The translations under genes were made by a program, and so were the position numbers. Source: Sthenelais limicola (taxonomy: Eukaryota; Annelida; Polychaeta; Phyllodocida; Sigalionidae). Taken from it: DNA of 64,000 nt. Shown in pieces: positions 10,484 through 20,859 of this stretch. Every line of letters begins with the position of its first letter. The stretch's first letter is position 1. The notes beneath the pieces are model-generated. The model saw only the letters and a program-made list of their open reading frames with translations. It did no database searches and was not told the origin of the DNA. The DNA lies in NCBI GenBank assembly GCA_942159475.1, contig OW804096.1, positions 135,591,625 to 135,655,624 on the forward strand, given 5' to 3'.

Positions 10484-11915
10484 TTAAATCCACATCTGTT
10501 TTCTCAGCTTGCTGTTGGTCAGCTTTCACGGGCTCGGGGACAATCCTTTGGCGAGGGGATTTACTAAGTGCGGGCTGCCATTGTTTGCCTTCATTGTTGG
10601 TCATTGTGATATCCTTTCTTTCGTACCCTACCGCAGAATTGAGAAACTCGCGATAGTCTTCCAAAATTGCCCCAATAGCGTTGTTGCCTTGGTGGGTACC
10701 TTCGGTGATCAGTTTGGATGATAATGGCGCACCACAGGCCCAATAACCATCACTAGTGGCTTCATATAGCTTCATAGTACCCGTGTTCAATAAGATTCGC
10801 TTAAGATCAGGGTTTTGCTGAAATTTGCTTTCTATTAGTACCCTCATTACCTTCAATTTGTCTTTGTCCCATTCAGGAGTCGATCTTGCTGAGTGAGAGA
10901 GACCCTTTGCCGCGCGAGCATCCATACTGTCGTATATAAGTTTAGCCACATCAGGTTTTCCCAGAGCATTGGCCCTGGCGAACTGATATGCTTGTTCAAC
11001 AGATTTGAACAATATATCTTCGATGATGAGGTCGCAAGGGAAAAAATTGGACAAGGCGCTAAATTCCGATTGGAAATAAACTTTCTCACCAACTTTCTTA
11101 GTTTTGGCATCGGATAGCTTGTAGCCTTCAGGCAAATATTCGAGTTGGTTATACCTATAGTCGATCCCTCCGATTCTGATTCTGTCTTTGAAGATTTTTC
11201 CCACGTCTTTGTGCCCTTGTTCCTTCGCATGACGACCAACGGTCGCCAGCATGTCCTTCCTCTCCTGAATAGTTTTAGGAGTGTCAGCATTCACATAGAC
11301 TCTGAAGTAGTCATTGGAGTCTTTTAAGGATGATCGTACACTATAAGCATAATTGCGTCTGTCGTCAGATTTAAATGTCACCCTAATTTTGCGACAGCCA
11401 AATTGGTAGGAGTCAAACCTCTTGGCGCTGACAATATCGTCGATCGTAAATCTCTGATCCATCTCCCTCAAAATATCCAGGACTAAACCTGGCGTATTTT
11501 CTTTATGCACATGTTGGACCCCATTGAATATCAAATTATTACGTCTACGGTCTATCTCCGATTCCAAAACGGTATTTTCTACACGATGGATATGGGCTAC
11601 CAGTTCATTGTTCTTTCTATTTAGTTTAACCCTTTCCTCCACATGTTCTCTGTCTCTAAGGATTAGCTCGTCTACCTTACCAATAACACAGCGAAGGTTG
11701 GCCTGGCTAAATTCCAACGATCTTCTAAGTTCTGGAATAGTACATTCCTCCTTAGTAATCTTGCATTCTGCTTCAGTTCGGAGTTCATTGAAAGCAAAAG
11801 GTCTCACAGGGTCGATGTTCCTAGGAATCCTATCCCTTGCGATGTCCGGGCATGGATGCTTGAATAATTCAACCGCTCGTTCGGCCGAGACGGTCTTCTC
11901 ATGACCGAAATACAT
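10365..11915 (-). CDS. LINE ORF1: coiled coil, RRM-like domain and NADAR domain
   Basis: A 516-residue ORF1 protein. Residues about 60-122 are charged and heptad-like (trimerising coiled coil). Residues about 125-255 match the L1-ORF1p-like RNA-binding fold (RRNNLIFNGV, a KIRVTFKSDD strand, then a C-terminal domain ending near RIGGIDYRY). Residues about 278-428 (10,632-11,084) match NADAR/YbiA (formerly DUF1768): FQSEFSALSNFF, FKSVEQAYQFARA, a KF-x-QN helix, LLNTG, YWACG and GNNAIGAILEDYRE. In bacteria NADAR proteins act on ADP-ribose-linked substrates, including removing ADP-ribose from guanine; here the substrate is unknown. The frame ends after a C12 run, probably too early. NADAR in a LINE ORF1 is unusual. 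Confidence 0.85.
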   Translation of the reverse strand: MYFGHEKTVSAERAVELFKHPCPDIARDRIPRNIDPVRPFAFNELRTEAECKITKEECTIPELRRSLEFSQANLRCVIGKVDELILRDREHVEERVKLNRKNNELVAHIHRVENTVLESEIDRRRNNLIFNGVQHVHKENTPGLVLDILREMDQRFTIDDIVSAKRFDSYQFGCRKIRVTFKSDDRRNYAYSVRSSLKDSNDYFRVYVNADTPKTIQERKDMLATVGRHAKEQGHKDVGKIFKDRIRIGGIDYRYNQLEYLPEGYKLSDAKTKKVGEKVYFQSEFSALSNFFPCDLIIEDILFKSVEQAYQFARANALGKPDVAKLIYDSMDARAAKGLSHSARSTPEWDKDKLKVMRVLIESKFQQNPDLKRILLNTGTMKLYEATSDGYWACGAPLSSKLITEGTHQGNNAIGAILEDYREFLNSAVGYERKDITMTNNEGKQWQPALSKSPRQRIVPEPVKADQQQAEKTDVDLNADQDDRASITSNRSGAAMEMQTDGGHASPPPPSGNKIS

Positions 11916-12395
11916 GATTATCTCAGTTCACAGTTCCAATTGATACACCATATAATAGTCCAAATGTCAGTATACTCTCACAAAGTCACAAACCAGATCG
12001 TACTCACAAGTTCAACTCATTTGATATACGTACAAGTTCAAATATGAATGAAAGTCGATGCGAATGGGTGAGCGTTAATCCTATTGTTTGCCTATGGGTG
12101 TGCGGAGAAGCTTTCCACACGTCTTGCCCCTACGGAGTCCAGACTACTTTCTTTCTATTGCAATAGATTTGCCATAAAAAGAGCAGCTATCTGGCTCCGG
12201 CTGATTGGTTGGATAATGTCCTGAAAATTATTAACTTTAATATAATGATTTATACGTAATGCTTGGCTGACAGTAATATATTTTAAACCCATAAAACTTA
12301 TGAAATGTATTATCTACAGTCATTCTTGTGCACAAAGAACACACAGTTCGGATATTAGCATCAATTGTGATGATCCGCTATGAACAGTTAGCCAG
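11916..12395. other. LINE 5' leader and flanking repeat
   Basis: 11,916 to about 12,200 is the presumed LINE leader. From about 12,204 the sequence matches the dispersed repeat seen at 4660-4790. No gene seen. Confidence 0.5.
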
Positions 12396-12579
12396 AGTAG
12401 TAATGGGAGTGCTATTGAACCAGGTTTGATAAAGGGTTTAATGATGAGACTAATCACATGTCACGTGGTATTAGTATCACATGGTATGGTATTGCTGATA
12501 ATCACAACGAAGATAAGATATTGATTTGACACATTTTTATGGTCACATGATTAGTCACATGATATATTGACATTTACAC

Positions 12580-12857
12580 TCATTAGCTATTATACTCAAG
12601 TGAGTTAGAACTGTGTGTATATAAAAATGGAACGTTTACAAAATATTTTCCCTTACTGTATTTACAACATTGACACCTTAAACAGAAACCATTTCCACCA
12701 GGATAAACCATTCCATTAAAAATTTTTGAGAATAGGTGAGGCACACCCAATTTATCACAACATTTCCTAGCTCAAATTTTTAGGAAGTTTGAATATTCTC
12801 GAATGTTTATTTTATATCCACATGAATAACAAGGTAAAGTATCCCAACCACTTTCTA
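12580..12857 (-). pseudogene. Cys-rich terminal protein, remnant (family 1)
   Basis: The minus strand encodes GWDTLPCYSCGYK, YSNFL, then, past an in-frame TGA, CCDKLGVPH, GMVYPGGNGFC and LRCQCCKYS, ending in GKYFVNVPF. It is strongly similar to the copy at 34,500-34,762, and both sit next to an AGTAGTAATGGG terminus. The C-x2-C, CC and C-x2-C-x-CC pattern suggests zinc binding. In this copy the N-terminal part is joined to PolB by a deletion. I know no named family that fits. Confidence 0.65.
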
Positions 12858-14574
12858 TAGGTTTATGTACGTTACAGCATTCTCTTATAAACCATTTAGG
12901 GATTTGATTGTTTGAACATCTCCCCAAAACATCAGATAGAAATTCTTCCTTTATGCTTGGGTGTACACATTCAAGAAGAGATGGTTGACCTAAGCTTATA
13001 TAAGCAGAATCTGTGTCCATTGTGACGTAACAGAAATCCTTTCATTTGGGATATTTATCTAAACAATCATAATAAAACTCTAATATCTTCAATTTTGCAT
13101 ACTGCAATATTGTAAATCCAATATATATTGGCATGTCTAAAACTTATCTTATCCTTTGCATACTCTATATCATAAAGTTCACCTCCAAGATCTGTCATTT
13201 TTTTAAATGACGGTGCATATACCATTATAAGAGCATCTTTCCTTTTTGATACATATTTTGTTGATTGATGTTTTTCTATTTGTATCAAGCCCCAATGGCC
13301 AGAATTTCCCACAAGCTTCATTGTGTCCCCTATTATTTTCTGATCAGGATTTAAATCTGACATTCTGTGAGAATTTGTAACATCTTCCTCAAAATTTTTA
13401 AAGCACCTTTCTGCACCGTTGTATTGCTTGATACACATGCGTTACAACAATTCCATGCTCAAGATGTCATTTTAGAAGAGGTGTTGCAAGAAGAATTTTT
13501 TTAGCTCGCAAGCCACTAACTAGAAGTTTTCTGGTTTCATTGATAAGTTGTGTTCTGAAACATGCTTCTTCATATGCTCCCTGATATCATTCATGTCAAT
13601 ATAAACAGTTGAAAATAAAGGACACATTTCTGAGAAATATTCTTCATGTGGCATTTCCCTTTTAAATTCAGACTCCCACTTCCTAGGAATTTCAATATCC
13701 ACTTCAATTAAACCGTATAATTCCCCACTTTTAATGGCTGATATTATCATTTGGGATGTTACAGAACCTTTGGATGGACCGCCAACTAAATTCTTTTTAT
13801 ATGCAAGGTATAATTCCTCATTTTCTTACCCCATTAGTGGAAAAATAGCTTTATCCTCCCTTGCATATTTGAAAAGCAAATTTATAGCAACACCTCATGC
13901 TGAAAATGAGCTCTTAAAAAGATCAATATCGCGATCGTGATAAAATTTGTAACACATCTAAATTCCCCCGTCAAAATTGCCATATATGAATTGGCCTTTT
14001 TGATAACAAATGCATTTTCTGCCTGTCCAAATTCTCTAGTTTCTCTTTTTCTCTGTTTTAAGAACATTTAGGTCGTAGCGAGAAGAATTAAATCCTAAAA
14101 CAGGCAATTCCTCTATATATTTGACAAATTTTCATAAAACCCTCCCAAATACTAATTTTATGAAGGGTATAATTCCCCTTACATTTTCTTGTTTCCGTTT
14201 TCAATCTCATCCATGTTACTAATATAGTCAATATCTGAAACATTCCCATATTCAGTCTCAGTTTCTGAATCCTCACTTTCCAATTCCGTTTCTGTTTCAC
14301 TTTCTAATGAGGACTCTCCTGAACAGTGGGGTTGTGAATTATCCATTCGCAAAGGAAAACATTGGTCATGCATTTTATCCTCAAACGCCTCCTCTTTCAA
14401 CTTTGAAAGTTTTTCCATATATTTCTCAAAAATTTGTAAATTTATTTGTTTGAAAGATGTTTGAATTTCTCTTAAATATGATAACATTTTATGGGTTAGA
14501 AAAGGTGCTATGCATTGAAATGCACATAGGTTATCCTCAATAGGTTTTCTACTCCCTGGGTGCCCTATGTGCAC
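12858..14574 (-). pseudogene. Family-B DNA polymerase remnant (element A)
   Basis: Reading on the minus strand from 14,574: EDNLCAF (the Cys block shared with other copies here), a direct jump to the helical region LTHKMLSYL with an acidic stretch, NAFVIKKANSYM, then GGPSKG, motif B region KLVGNSG, and motif C YVTMDTDSAYI (DTD catalytic aspartates) near 13,015. ExoI, the second half of the Cys domain and motif A are missing through internal deletions, and several frameshifts and stops separate the blocks. It is the only PolB copy in the window that keeps motifs B and C. Its helical region is closest to the 47-50 kb copy, supporting their shared family. Confidence 0.85.
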
Positions 14575-14580
14575 AAGCCT

Positions 14581-16752
14581 GAAAATAGCTTTCCATAGGA
14601 GGCTTACTGAAGCCTACTACGGCCATCTTTCACCCTGGCCAAACGTAACCAGTTGCGCAGCTACATATGTGAACTTAGTTGTCTGTCATAGAAGACACAA
14701 GAATTATGCAAACAAAAATATGATAACAACCTTTGACTAAATATAGTCATACACTAAATCATGTACATAATATTAATTTTAAAATAATGGATAATATATC
14801 TCGCTTGCTCGAGAGTGGGCTTTACTTCTGGCTAATAAGTAATCCGATGGACCAGTAGTGGCTGTCAACAGCTATGTGTTTGTTCTACGCTGGCAACTGT
14901 ATACATAGACCTAAGGTATGTATTTGTACTGTCATTGCAGATAATGTATTGTGTATACATGTATTAATGGGCCAGGGAAAGGAATAATTGGAGTAGGGTA
15001 ATGTGTTAAAGTATATAACTACACCGATGGATAGCTCGTGTGTTTTGGTATGCAAAAGACAGGTCTTAAGTAGCGGTATAGTCATGAGACAGCTATGTGT
15101 TGTCACTACTAACAGTCACACCATGTGCGCTATGTAATACCCCAAGTGTCAGTGAAGGTGTCAACTCCACGCCTTGTAGTAGTCAAGTTGTAGTTTCTTT
15201 TTAACTAATGAGGTAGATTTGTTTGTCACCCCTTTGATATGATATAGTTATAACCATATTAAACATTGATTATAGGCTGTGTACTAAATGTAAGGCTATT
15301 GTGGGAGGACTATTGACCAAAAGATCCTGATGGCTACACATATTAGATGGATGACAATCACATAATGTACTGAAGAGGATCTACTTGCAGGGAGTATTAA
15401 TCGGTTTATCCCTGTATAACATAGCATCGTTGTGTATTTTATGAAAGTTGACCGAGCACTTAGTGTCTAGTGAGCTGGTATTTTTCTGCTATTATTTTCT
15501 ACAGGCGTAGTACAACAGTTTGTAGTACGATTTACCACAATGTCTTTTGTCTAGGCTTACCGGTGATTGTCCTTTGTGTGGGTTACACCCAACACAGTAA
15601 TATAGTGGATTTTACTAGAAACCTCTTCTCAGACTTTCCTGGACAATGTGCATGTTTTGCTGACAACAACAATCATTTTATAATGAGTCGGATGGCTAAT
15701 GGATGATCCACAAAAGTACCTGGCTCCTGCTCATTATTCCATATTTGACTTTAGGATGTGCGCTGTATCCATATTTAGACCGCGTTTTGTTGAACAGTTT
15801 TACAAAGTTTCACAAATTGACCTAAGCATGTCACTTTTTGAAATGAATTGTACTGGTGTACAGAGTAAGGAAACTAACTATGTTTTAATACCAGACTGTC
15901 CACCGTGTGAACACCATACCATTGTCTTAGGTTGGGATCACTCTCTCTCTCTTCCAGTTGCGACCCCCATGCTCTCTTGCTCCTCATCACCAGCAGCCCC
16001 AATTGTCTTAGCCCAGCTACTCCTCCTCCATCCAGGGTCTAGCACTAGTTGCCTTCTCTTGGGGAGAGTTTTTCAGTTGGGTGATGCTTGGTGAGGTTTC
16101 TTTTTTTGGTACATTATCAACATTGTGAATGTTGATAGGTATTTTAGATGGTTGTTTGGTTTTATTTTTTGGGTGGACTTCCTTGGTGATTATTGGGCCC
16201 TGTGGTTCCTCTGGTTGAGTAGGTGCAGGTGTGGCAGTACATTATCTTCTTCGAAAATAGTTGGTTTTATCAAATTACTGGGTTTTGTTTAATTTTCAGT
16301 TGAAAATGAGGTATTTTTCTCATTTAAAATGACGTATTTTCCTCAGATAACAGCCCTCATGAAACACCTCCTTTGACACTAATCCAGAACCCACATACCT
16401 CTTACTCTCCCTCTCCATCCCTAAATCCCAAAATTCTGTCCAAACCTCGTCCATTAATCCTGTGACTCTGCAAGTACTAGCAAGCCCAAAAACCAGTCCC
16501 CTCTCTCTGTTAAAATCGCCATATATGCCATTGATTCTTTTGTCTCACCTTTGTTATCTTTGCTCATCAATGTCTTGATTAGCTTGTTAGCTCATTTAGC
16601 ATAAGTCGTTATTTATCCTTTAAAGATAGCATTAGTAATTTACATATCAAAGTTATAGCTTGGACTTCAGCAGCAAGTCGAAAACCTTGTTTTCATGTAT
16701 AAGAAACTTGTTCTCATGTTAACTCATTGGAGAAGCTGTCAAAATGAAGTCT
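14581..16752. other. Intergenic, no recognised gene
   Basis: Apart from the repeat at 15,921-16,040 I see nothing that I can support. A + strand open frame at 15,699-16,094 runs into that repeat and resembles no family I know. Confidence 0.5.
15921..16040 (+). repeat. Fragment of family-2 terminal repeat
   Basis: ATTGTCTTAG, CTCTCTCTCT, CCAGTTGCGACCCCC, GCTCTCTTGCTCC and CAGCTACTCCTCCTCC follow the same order as in the right terminal repeat near 38,235-38,520. It lies in that orientation but lacks the terminal AGT end. Confidence 0.65.
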
Positions 16753-17526
16753 TTAAAAAGAAAAGAAAAAATTTAGAATTTGGCAAGCTTTTTTGGGCCC
16801 TTCTGATGGAGTAAAATAAACGGAAGGTGTGAATTGGGTGAATTCTAGTATTTCCAAGTCGGATATGTTAGGGTGTACAGGCTTGATGCAATTGTTAGAT
16901 AACCCAATTTTCCTCCAACAATCAAACATTATTTCCTTGGGTATACACATACATTAGCTGAATATGACAAATATTACAACCAATGAGGAGCCACACATAA
17001 CTCCAGAAATAGTGAGAATACCTCGAGTAAAGTCTACTTCGATTTTCATTGTTTCATCTTGGGAAGATTGATTATGGGATGATTTGGGTTTATCTTCTCG
17101 CAAAGTCTGTACTTTTTCTTTGGGTTTATTGATGGTACAAGGTTGTGTTCAAGTTGGGATATATCTGTGTGGGACAATGGGTCGATATTCAATTCATCTT
17201 TCACAGCGGTGGAACTAGTGGGGGTTCCTGGGGGTCTTGAAGTATAATACTTTCACAAATACAATTACCATTTCCATTTGAATTGTCAATGTTACCCTGC
17301 CCATGGAATATCCCACTAAATTTGGATGTAATTTCACCTTCGATGATATTCCCCATCCTAACTCATTGGTTCAATTAATTCGGTCCTCATTGTACTCGTT
17401 GTTTTTTTCAATGAATGGATTAACATTTATTATGCTAACTCCCTCACTAATTTCAGCATGATTCTTAAATTCTCGTTCATTCTGGTGATTACTTGAATCA
17501 ATAAGTGGAGTCACATTTTAAGATAT

Positions 17527-17687
17527 AACTAAACGCGAGCTGCATATACAGCAACGTATTCACAAAACGCAAGTGTTTTTTGGTGAGTGTCTTTCACAAG
17601 TGCCAGAGGCACGCGTGAAAGACACTCACCAAAAGACACAAGCGTTTTGTGAATGCGTTGCCGTATATATGCAGCTCAAGTTTAGTT
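17527..17687. mobile_element. Palindromic foldback MITE
   Basis: Near-perfect inverted arms of about 75 bases: AACTAAACGCGAGCTGCATA at the left end answers GCAGCTCAAGTTTAGTT at the right, with a short centre at about 17,600-17,613 (GTGCCAGAGGCAC). It is inserted in the P1 stalk. Confidence 0.8.
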
Positions 17688-17691
17688 CTAT

Positions 17692-17977
17692 TTTTATGCC
17701 ATGATATATATTTAAGAGTTATTTGTCCATTATTTACCTTCATTGCATGTCTCACAACCCTCAGACAAGCGCCTACAATGTTGCGTCATGAAATGAGCGT
17801 CATGAAATGAGCGTCATGGATTGGCGCAGCTAAATTTACGTTACCAATCTAAATAGCGGGAGTAAATTGGTTGCATTCGAAAAGCGGATTCCGCTAGTGC
17901 AATCCAGGCATGTTTATGCCATGGTCTAATCTGGCCATGTTTTTGTGGATACGCACAGCTATCATGGCATAAATTAT
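17692..17977. mobile_element. Second MITE-like insertion in P1
   Basis: The ends TTATGCCATGATA (near 17,694) and TATCATGGCATAA (near 17,965) are inverted copies. The segment also has a short direct repeat of ATGAGCGTCATGAA. It directly adjoins the palindromic MITE, so one of them may be inserted in the other. Confidence 0.55.
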
Positions 17978-18314
17978 CTTTACTCCCTCACTTATTTCAT
18001 CAATATTTTTTTAGGTTGGGAATATTAGAAGTTTCATTAGAATTGTCAATAACTCCTGGTTTTAAATTGCTTGAGAAATTTGGGTCTTTGGGTTTCTCTA
18101 AATCTTGAGATTCGGTGCCTTCTATTGTGTCAATTGCATCATCATCCTTCTCCATCTTGGGTGAATTTCTAAGAGAAGTCTCAATGTAGATTTCCTCCCC
18201 AACTTCTTTGGTATCAGGAATATTAGAATTGTGAGGAAATGGTGGTTTTAAATCAATGGTGTAATTTGCAGCTTTAGGTTAGTTGAAGTATTGAGTTACG
18301 GATGAATCATGTTT

Positions 18315-18557
18315 AACCATTGTGGGTGTTTCGTCAGAGTCCCTGGGTTCTAATTGTTCATGTTTAATCAAAGTGGATGTTTCGTCAGAGTCCCTGGGTT
18401 CTAATTGTTCATGTTTAATCAAAGTGGATGTTTCGTCAGAGTCCCTGGGTTCTAATTGTTCATGTTTAATCAAAGTGGATGTTTCGTCAGAGTCCCTGGG
18501 TTCTAATTGTTCATGTTTAATCAAAGTGGATGTTTCGTTGGAGTCCCTAGGTTCTAA
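18315..18557 (-). repeat. 51-bp coding tandem repeat, four full units plus partial
   Basis: Units of 51 bases, nearly identical, encode the 17-residue stalk unit of P1 on the minus strand. The near identity points to recent unit expansion. Both strands are open across the array because the unit length is a multiple of three. Confidence 0.9.
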
Positions 18558-18627
18558 TGCCGGATTTCTCACTTCTCTGGATTCCTCACTGGATGTCCTG
18601 AGAAGTTTTGTTAGATCTTTGGGTTTT

Positions 18628-18770
18628 TTTTTATTGTATTAAAGGCCAATTTCATAATATTTATTAGAACATTTGAAAAAACGTAGTGTATCACTCAGTG
18701 ATGTCTTTGTACGTTGCCTGATAACAAAGTCTCATCAATCGATTTATAAACAAAATACAAACTCAATCAC
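18628..18770 (-). mobile_element. Poly(A)-tailed retroposon fragment
   Basis: On the minus strand the sequence ends ATTGGCCTTTAATACAATAAAAAAAAA at 18,628. The same 3' end (ATTGGCCTTTAACGAAATA plus A-run) occurs at 47,790-47,821. It is probably a SINE or a 5'-truncated LINE; the 5' boundary is uncertain. Confidence 0.6.
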
Positions 18771-19685
18771 AGACAATCAAGAAAAGAACTATTATGTCTT
18801 CAGTGAATATCCATACAAGGAACAAGGAATACTAATACTATAATACTAGAGTTATAATGTAATAATACTTTAAATACACAGGTTGATTTGATATTGCACA
18901 TTCAAAGATCAACAGACTTGATGTGGTACATGAGTGGTTTATTTATAATCCTAGTTAGTCCTACACCTCAACAAGTTACAGATTCTATTTTGCAGGCGCA
19001 ATATCTGCAAATAGTGAATGATTGTGATGGATACATTCCAATTTTTTTTTTTTTTATATTTAGGATGTTTATACAGCAAGTCAAACAATACAGTGAAACA
19101 TAATTGTGACATAGGCTCACGGGTTTAATTCATATAAGAATTGCCATGGTTATTCTGCCCACTGCTGTGTCTAGCTATTCACTAATGCTACCGCTAGTAT
19201 TTTTAATACTTACTCTTATGCTAATGAGTATAAGGGTATACATAAATCAAAAACATAAGGATATACCTTTCCTAGCACGGTTTTTATTAAATATCTGATT
19301 CTAATTTCCCAATCTGACTGAAGGGGGCAGTTAACTTCACCCCAAATCTCACAGCCCCATTTATCAATATGAACTTGCCCCGAGTGACCACCACCCTCTT
19401 GGCTCTAGTTAGGTGAGAACTCCAAGCACCAACCTTAAGGGGTAATGTTCCGACTTATTAGGTAAATAATCCATATTTTCATAAGAAAACATACCAGAGG
19501 GAGAGTATTTATCCCAAAATGATTTAATGTTTCACCCTTACATTAAAATAGTCCTGATATTCGATTAGAATGCATTTGTGAGAGTTGAATGAGATAATAA
19601 CAAATGTATTGAGGATGCAATCTTAAGGTTTACACTGGTAGTAAAGTAGAGCACCCATAATGATAATTTAGGACTAAACATCAAG
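18771..19685. other. Intergenic with a repeat of the LSVEF-gene 3' region
   Basis: 19,318-19,560 resembles 33,365-33,620, which is the end and downstream flank of the LSVEF gene in the 2,940-bp element (shared ATATGAACTTG, GGTGAGAACT-like and GTAAATAAT blocks). No intact gene seen. Confidence 0.55.
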
Positions 19686-20791
19686 AGTAGTATACTGTTG
19701 GCACGCTGTGTAGGGATTAGGGGGCCGCAACTGAGAGATCCGGGAAGGAGGAGGAGCTGAGCAAAGACAATGGGGGGGGGCCGCGGGAGATAAGGACTGA
19801 GACAATGGGGGCTGCGGGAGATAAGGGCTAAGACAATGGAGGGCCGCGGGAGATAAGGGCTGAGACAATGGGTTAGCTGGAGATCGAGCCGGAGATAAGG
19901 GCTAGCTGGAGATCGAGCTGGAGATAAGGAGCAAGAGAGCGTAGGTGTAGCAACTTGAAGAGAGAGGAGATTGAGCTGGAGATAAGGAGCAAGAGAGGGT
20001 GGGCATAGCAACTGGAACAGAGAGAGAGAGTGTTTCCAAACTAAGACAATGGGGAGACCGCTAGAGATTGAGCTGGAGATAAGCACTAGAGACTGAGTTG
20101 GAGTGAATGGGATTCGCTGTGTGTTTACTGGCGAGAGTCGCTGGAGATAAGCAATGGAGCGCTGTGTGTTTACTGGCGAGAGTCACTGGAGATAAGCAAT
20201 GGAGCGCTGTGTAAGAGAAGGAGATGACCATGGGAGATAAGGAATGTAAGCGAGACGTAGTCACTGAGAGAGAGTTGACAGGATTTAAATGCAGTGAGTG
20301 TAAGTCAAGGTAAATGAATAGAAGTTAATATGGTTTGATGAGATAATAATAAAAAATAACAATGTATTGATGATGCGAGCATGTAAATTAGAGCGTTTGT
20401 AATTATAAATTAGGAGTAAACACAGAGTTACATTACATCAATGTACAATTTATTATGTAAGTATAGGTTACAGACAGATTGTTTGGATATGATTGGGGTG
20501 AAATACACTTAAACATTACAACGTGTTAATATAATATATATATTTAAGGACGTTAGCTTATAAGAAAGATAACATGTACATATCAACATGTCTAGTATGA
20601 CGAGCTGTTGGAAGTTTCTCCACTTGAGAAGTGGAGTGATAGATAAGAGGCTCATCTGATGTCTATGATTGAGGGAAAACCGTTAAATCTATTGTATTAA
20701 ATACTTGACAATAACCTACATGTGGGAAAGTCAACAGAAATATACCTTTAAGGAATTTACATGTATTGATAATGGTTAGATGACCGTTACG
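19686..20791 (+). repeat. Left terminal inverted repeat of element B
   Basis: It pairs with 37,808-38,572. The outer 19,745-20,270 part consists of imperfect tandem units such as GGGAGATAAGGGCTGAGACA and is longer than its partner. The inner part (20,340-20,791) is unique sequence matching the right copy almost base for base. Confidence 0.88.
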
Positions 20792-20799
20792 CCGAATAG

Positions 20800-20807
20800 T
20801 ATAAAAT
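20800..20807 (+). promoter_or_regulatory. TATA box of element-B PolB
   Basis: TATAAAAT lies just inside the left terminal repeat, 53 bases before the PolB start codon at 20,860, a suitable distance for a short leader. Confidence 0.55.
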
Positions 20808-20859
20808 AGTTGGGACATAAGAGCTGTAGATACACTTGGAAGTGGAAACGTTGGTGATC

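Larger units (their letters stand above)
5203..12203 (-). mobile_element. Near full-length CR1/L2-style LINE with NADAR-bearing ORF1
   Basis: A minus-strand non-LTR retrotransposon of about 7 kb. From 5' to 3': untranslated leader (from about 12,200), ORF1 region (11,915-9,400, in three overlapping frames), a spacer open frame (9,470-8,679), ORF2 (8,688-5,815) and a 600-base 3' untranslated region. It ends at about 5,203 in short TTCTAA repeats after AATAAA-like signals, the kind of simple tail used by CR1/L2 elements. The esterase in ORF1 also points to CR1/L2. The 957-codon ORF2 without a stop suggests a young insertion. The 5' boundary is estimated from where the dispersed repeat at about 12,204 begins; I could not identify a target-site duplication. 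Confidence 0.85.
12396..14580. mobile_element. Truncated family-1 Polinton-like element (copy A)
   Basis: It starts AGTAGTAATGGGAGTGC, the same terminus as the complete 32,029-34,968 element and the element at 43,855. The next 200 bases resemble the inverted right end of the 2,940-bp element, including E-box-like CACGTG/CACATG sites. Inside are a Cys-rich gene remnant and a PolB remnant, both reading toward the terminus. Homology stops at about 14,580, within the N-terminal half of PolB; I found no matching right end. Confidence 0.75.
16753..18627 (-). pseudogene. P-family type I membrane protein remnant (P1)
   Basis: On the minus strand from about 18,627: a long acidic stalk beginning PKDLTKLLRTSSEESRE, then four to five copies of a 17-residue unit (EPRDSDETSTLIKHEQL), more Glu/Asp/Asn-rich sequence, and near 17,000 a membrane span (ILTISGVMCGSSLVVIF) followed by a short tail (CIPKEIMFDCWRK). 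Two MITE-like insertions (17,527-17,687 and 17,692-17,977) and several stops break it, and a poly(A) retroposon interrupts its upstream side at 18,628. The head domain is not visible. The order stalk, span, tail matches the P genes at 60.6-63.7 kb. Confidence 0.6.

Noticed and set aside
15699..16094. 131-codon + strand open frame as a gene
   Set aside because: Its second half lies in a family-2 terminal repeat fragment and the first half has no recognised similarity or splice support.
18322..18642. Plus-strand open frame with VDVSSESLGSNCSCLIK repeats
   Set aside because: It is the antisense of the 51-bp coding repeat of P1; the minus strand continues into stalk, membrane span and tail, the plus strand does not.
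19565..20264. Ser/Pro/Leu-rich open frames in the left terminal repeat, and similar ones at 38,203-38,590
   Set aside because: They come from the tandem repeats of the terminal repeat and appear in several frames at once.
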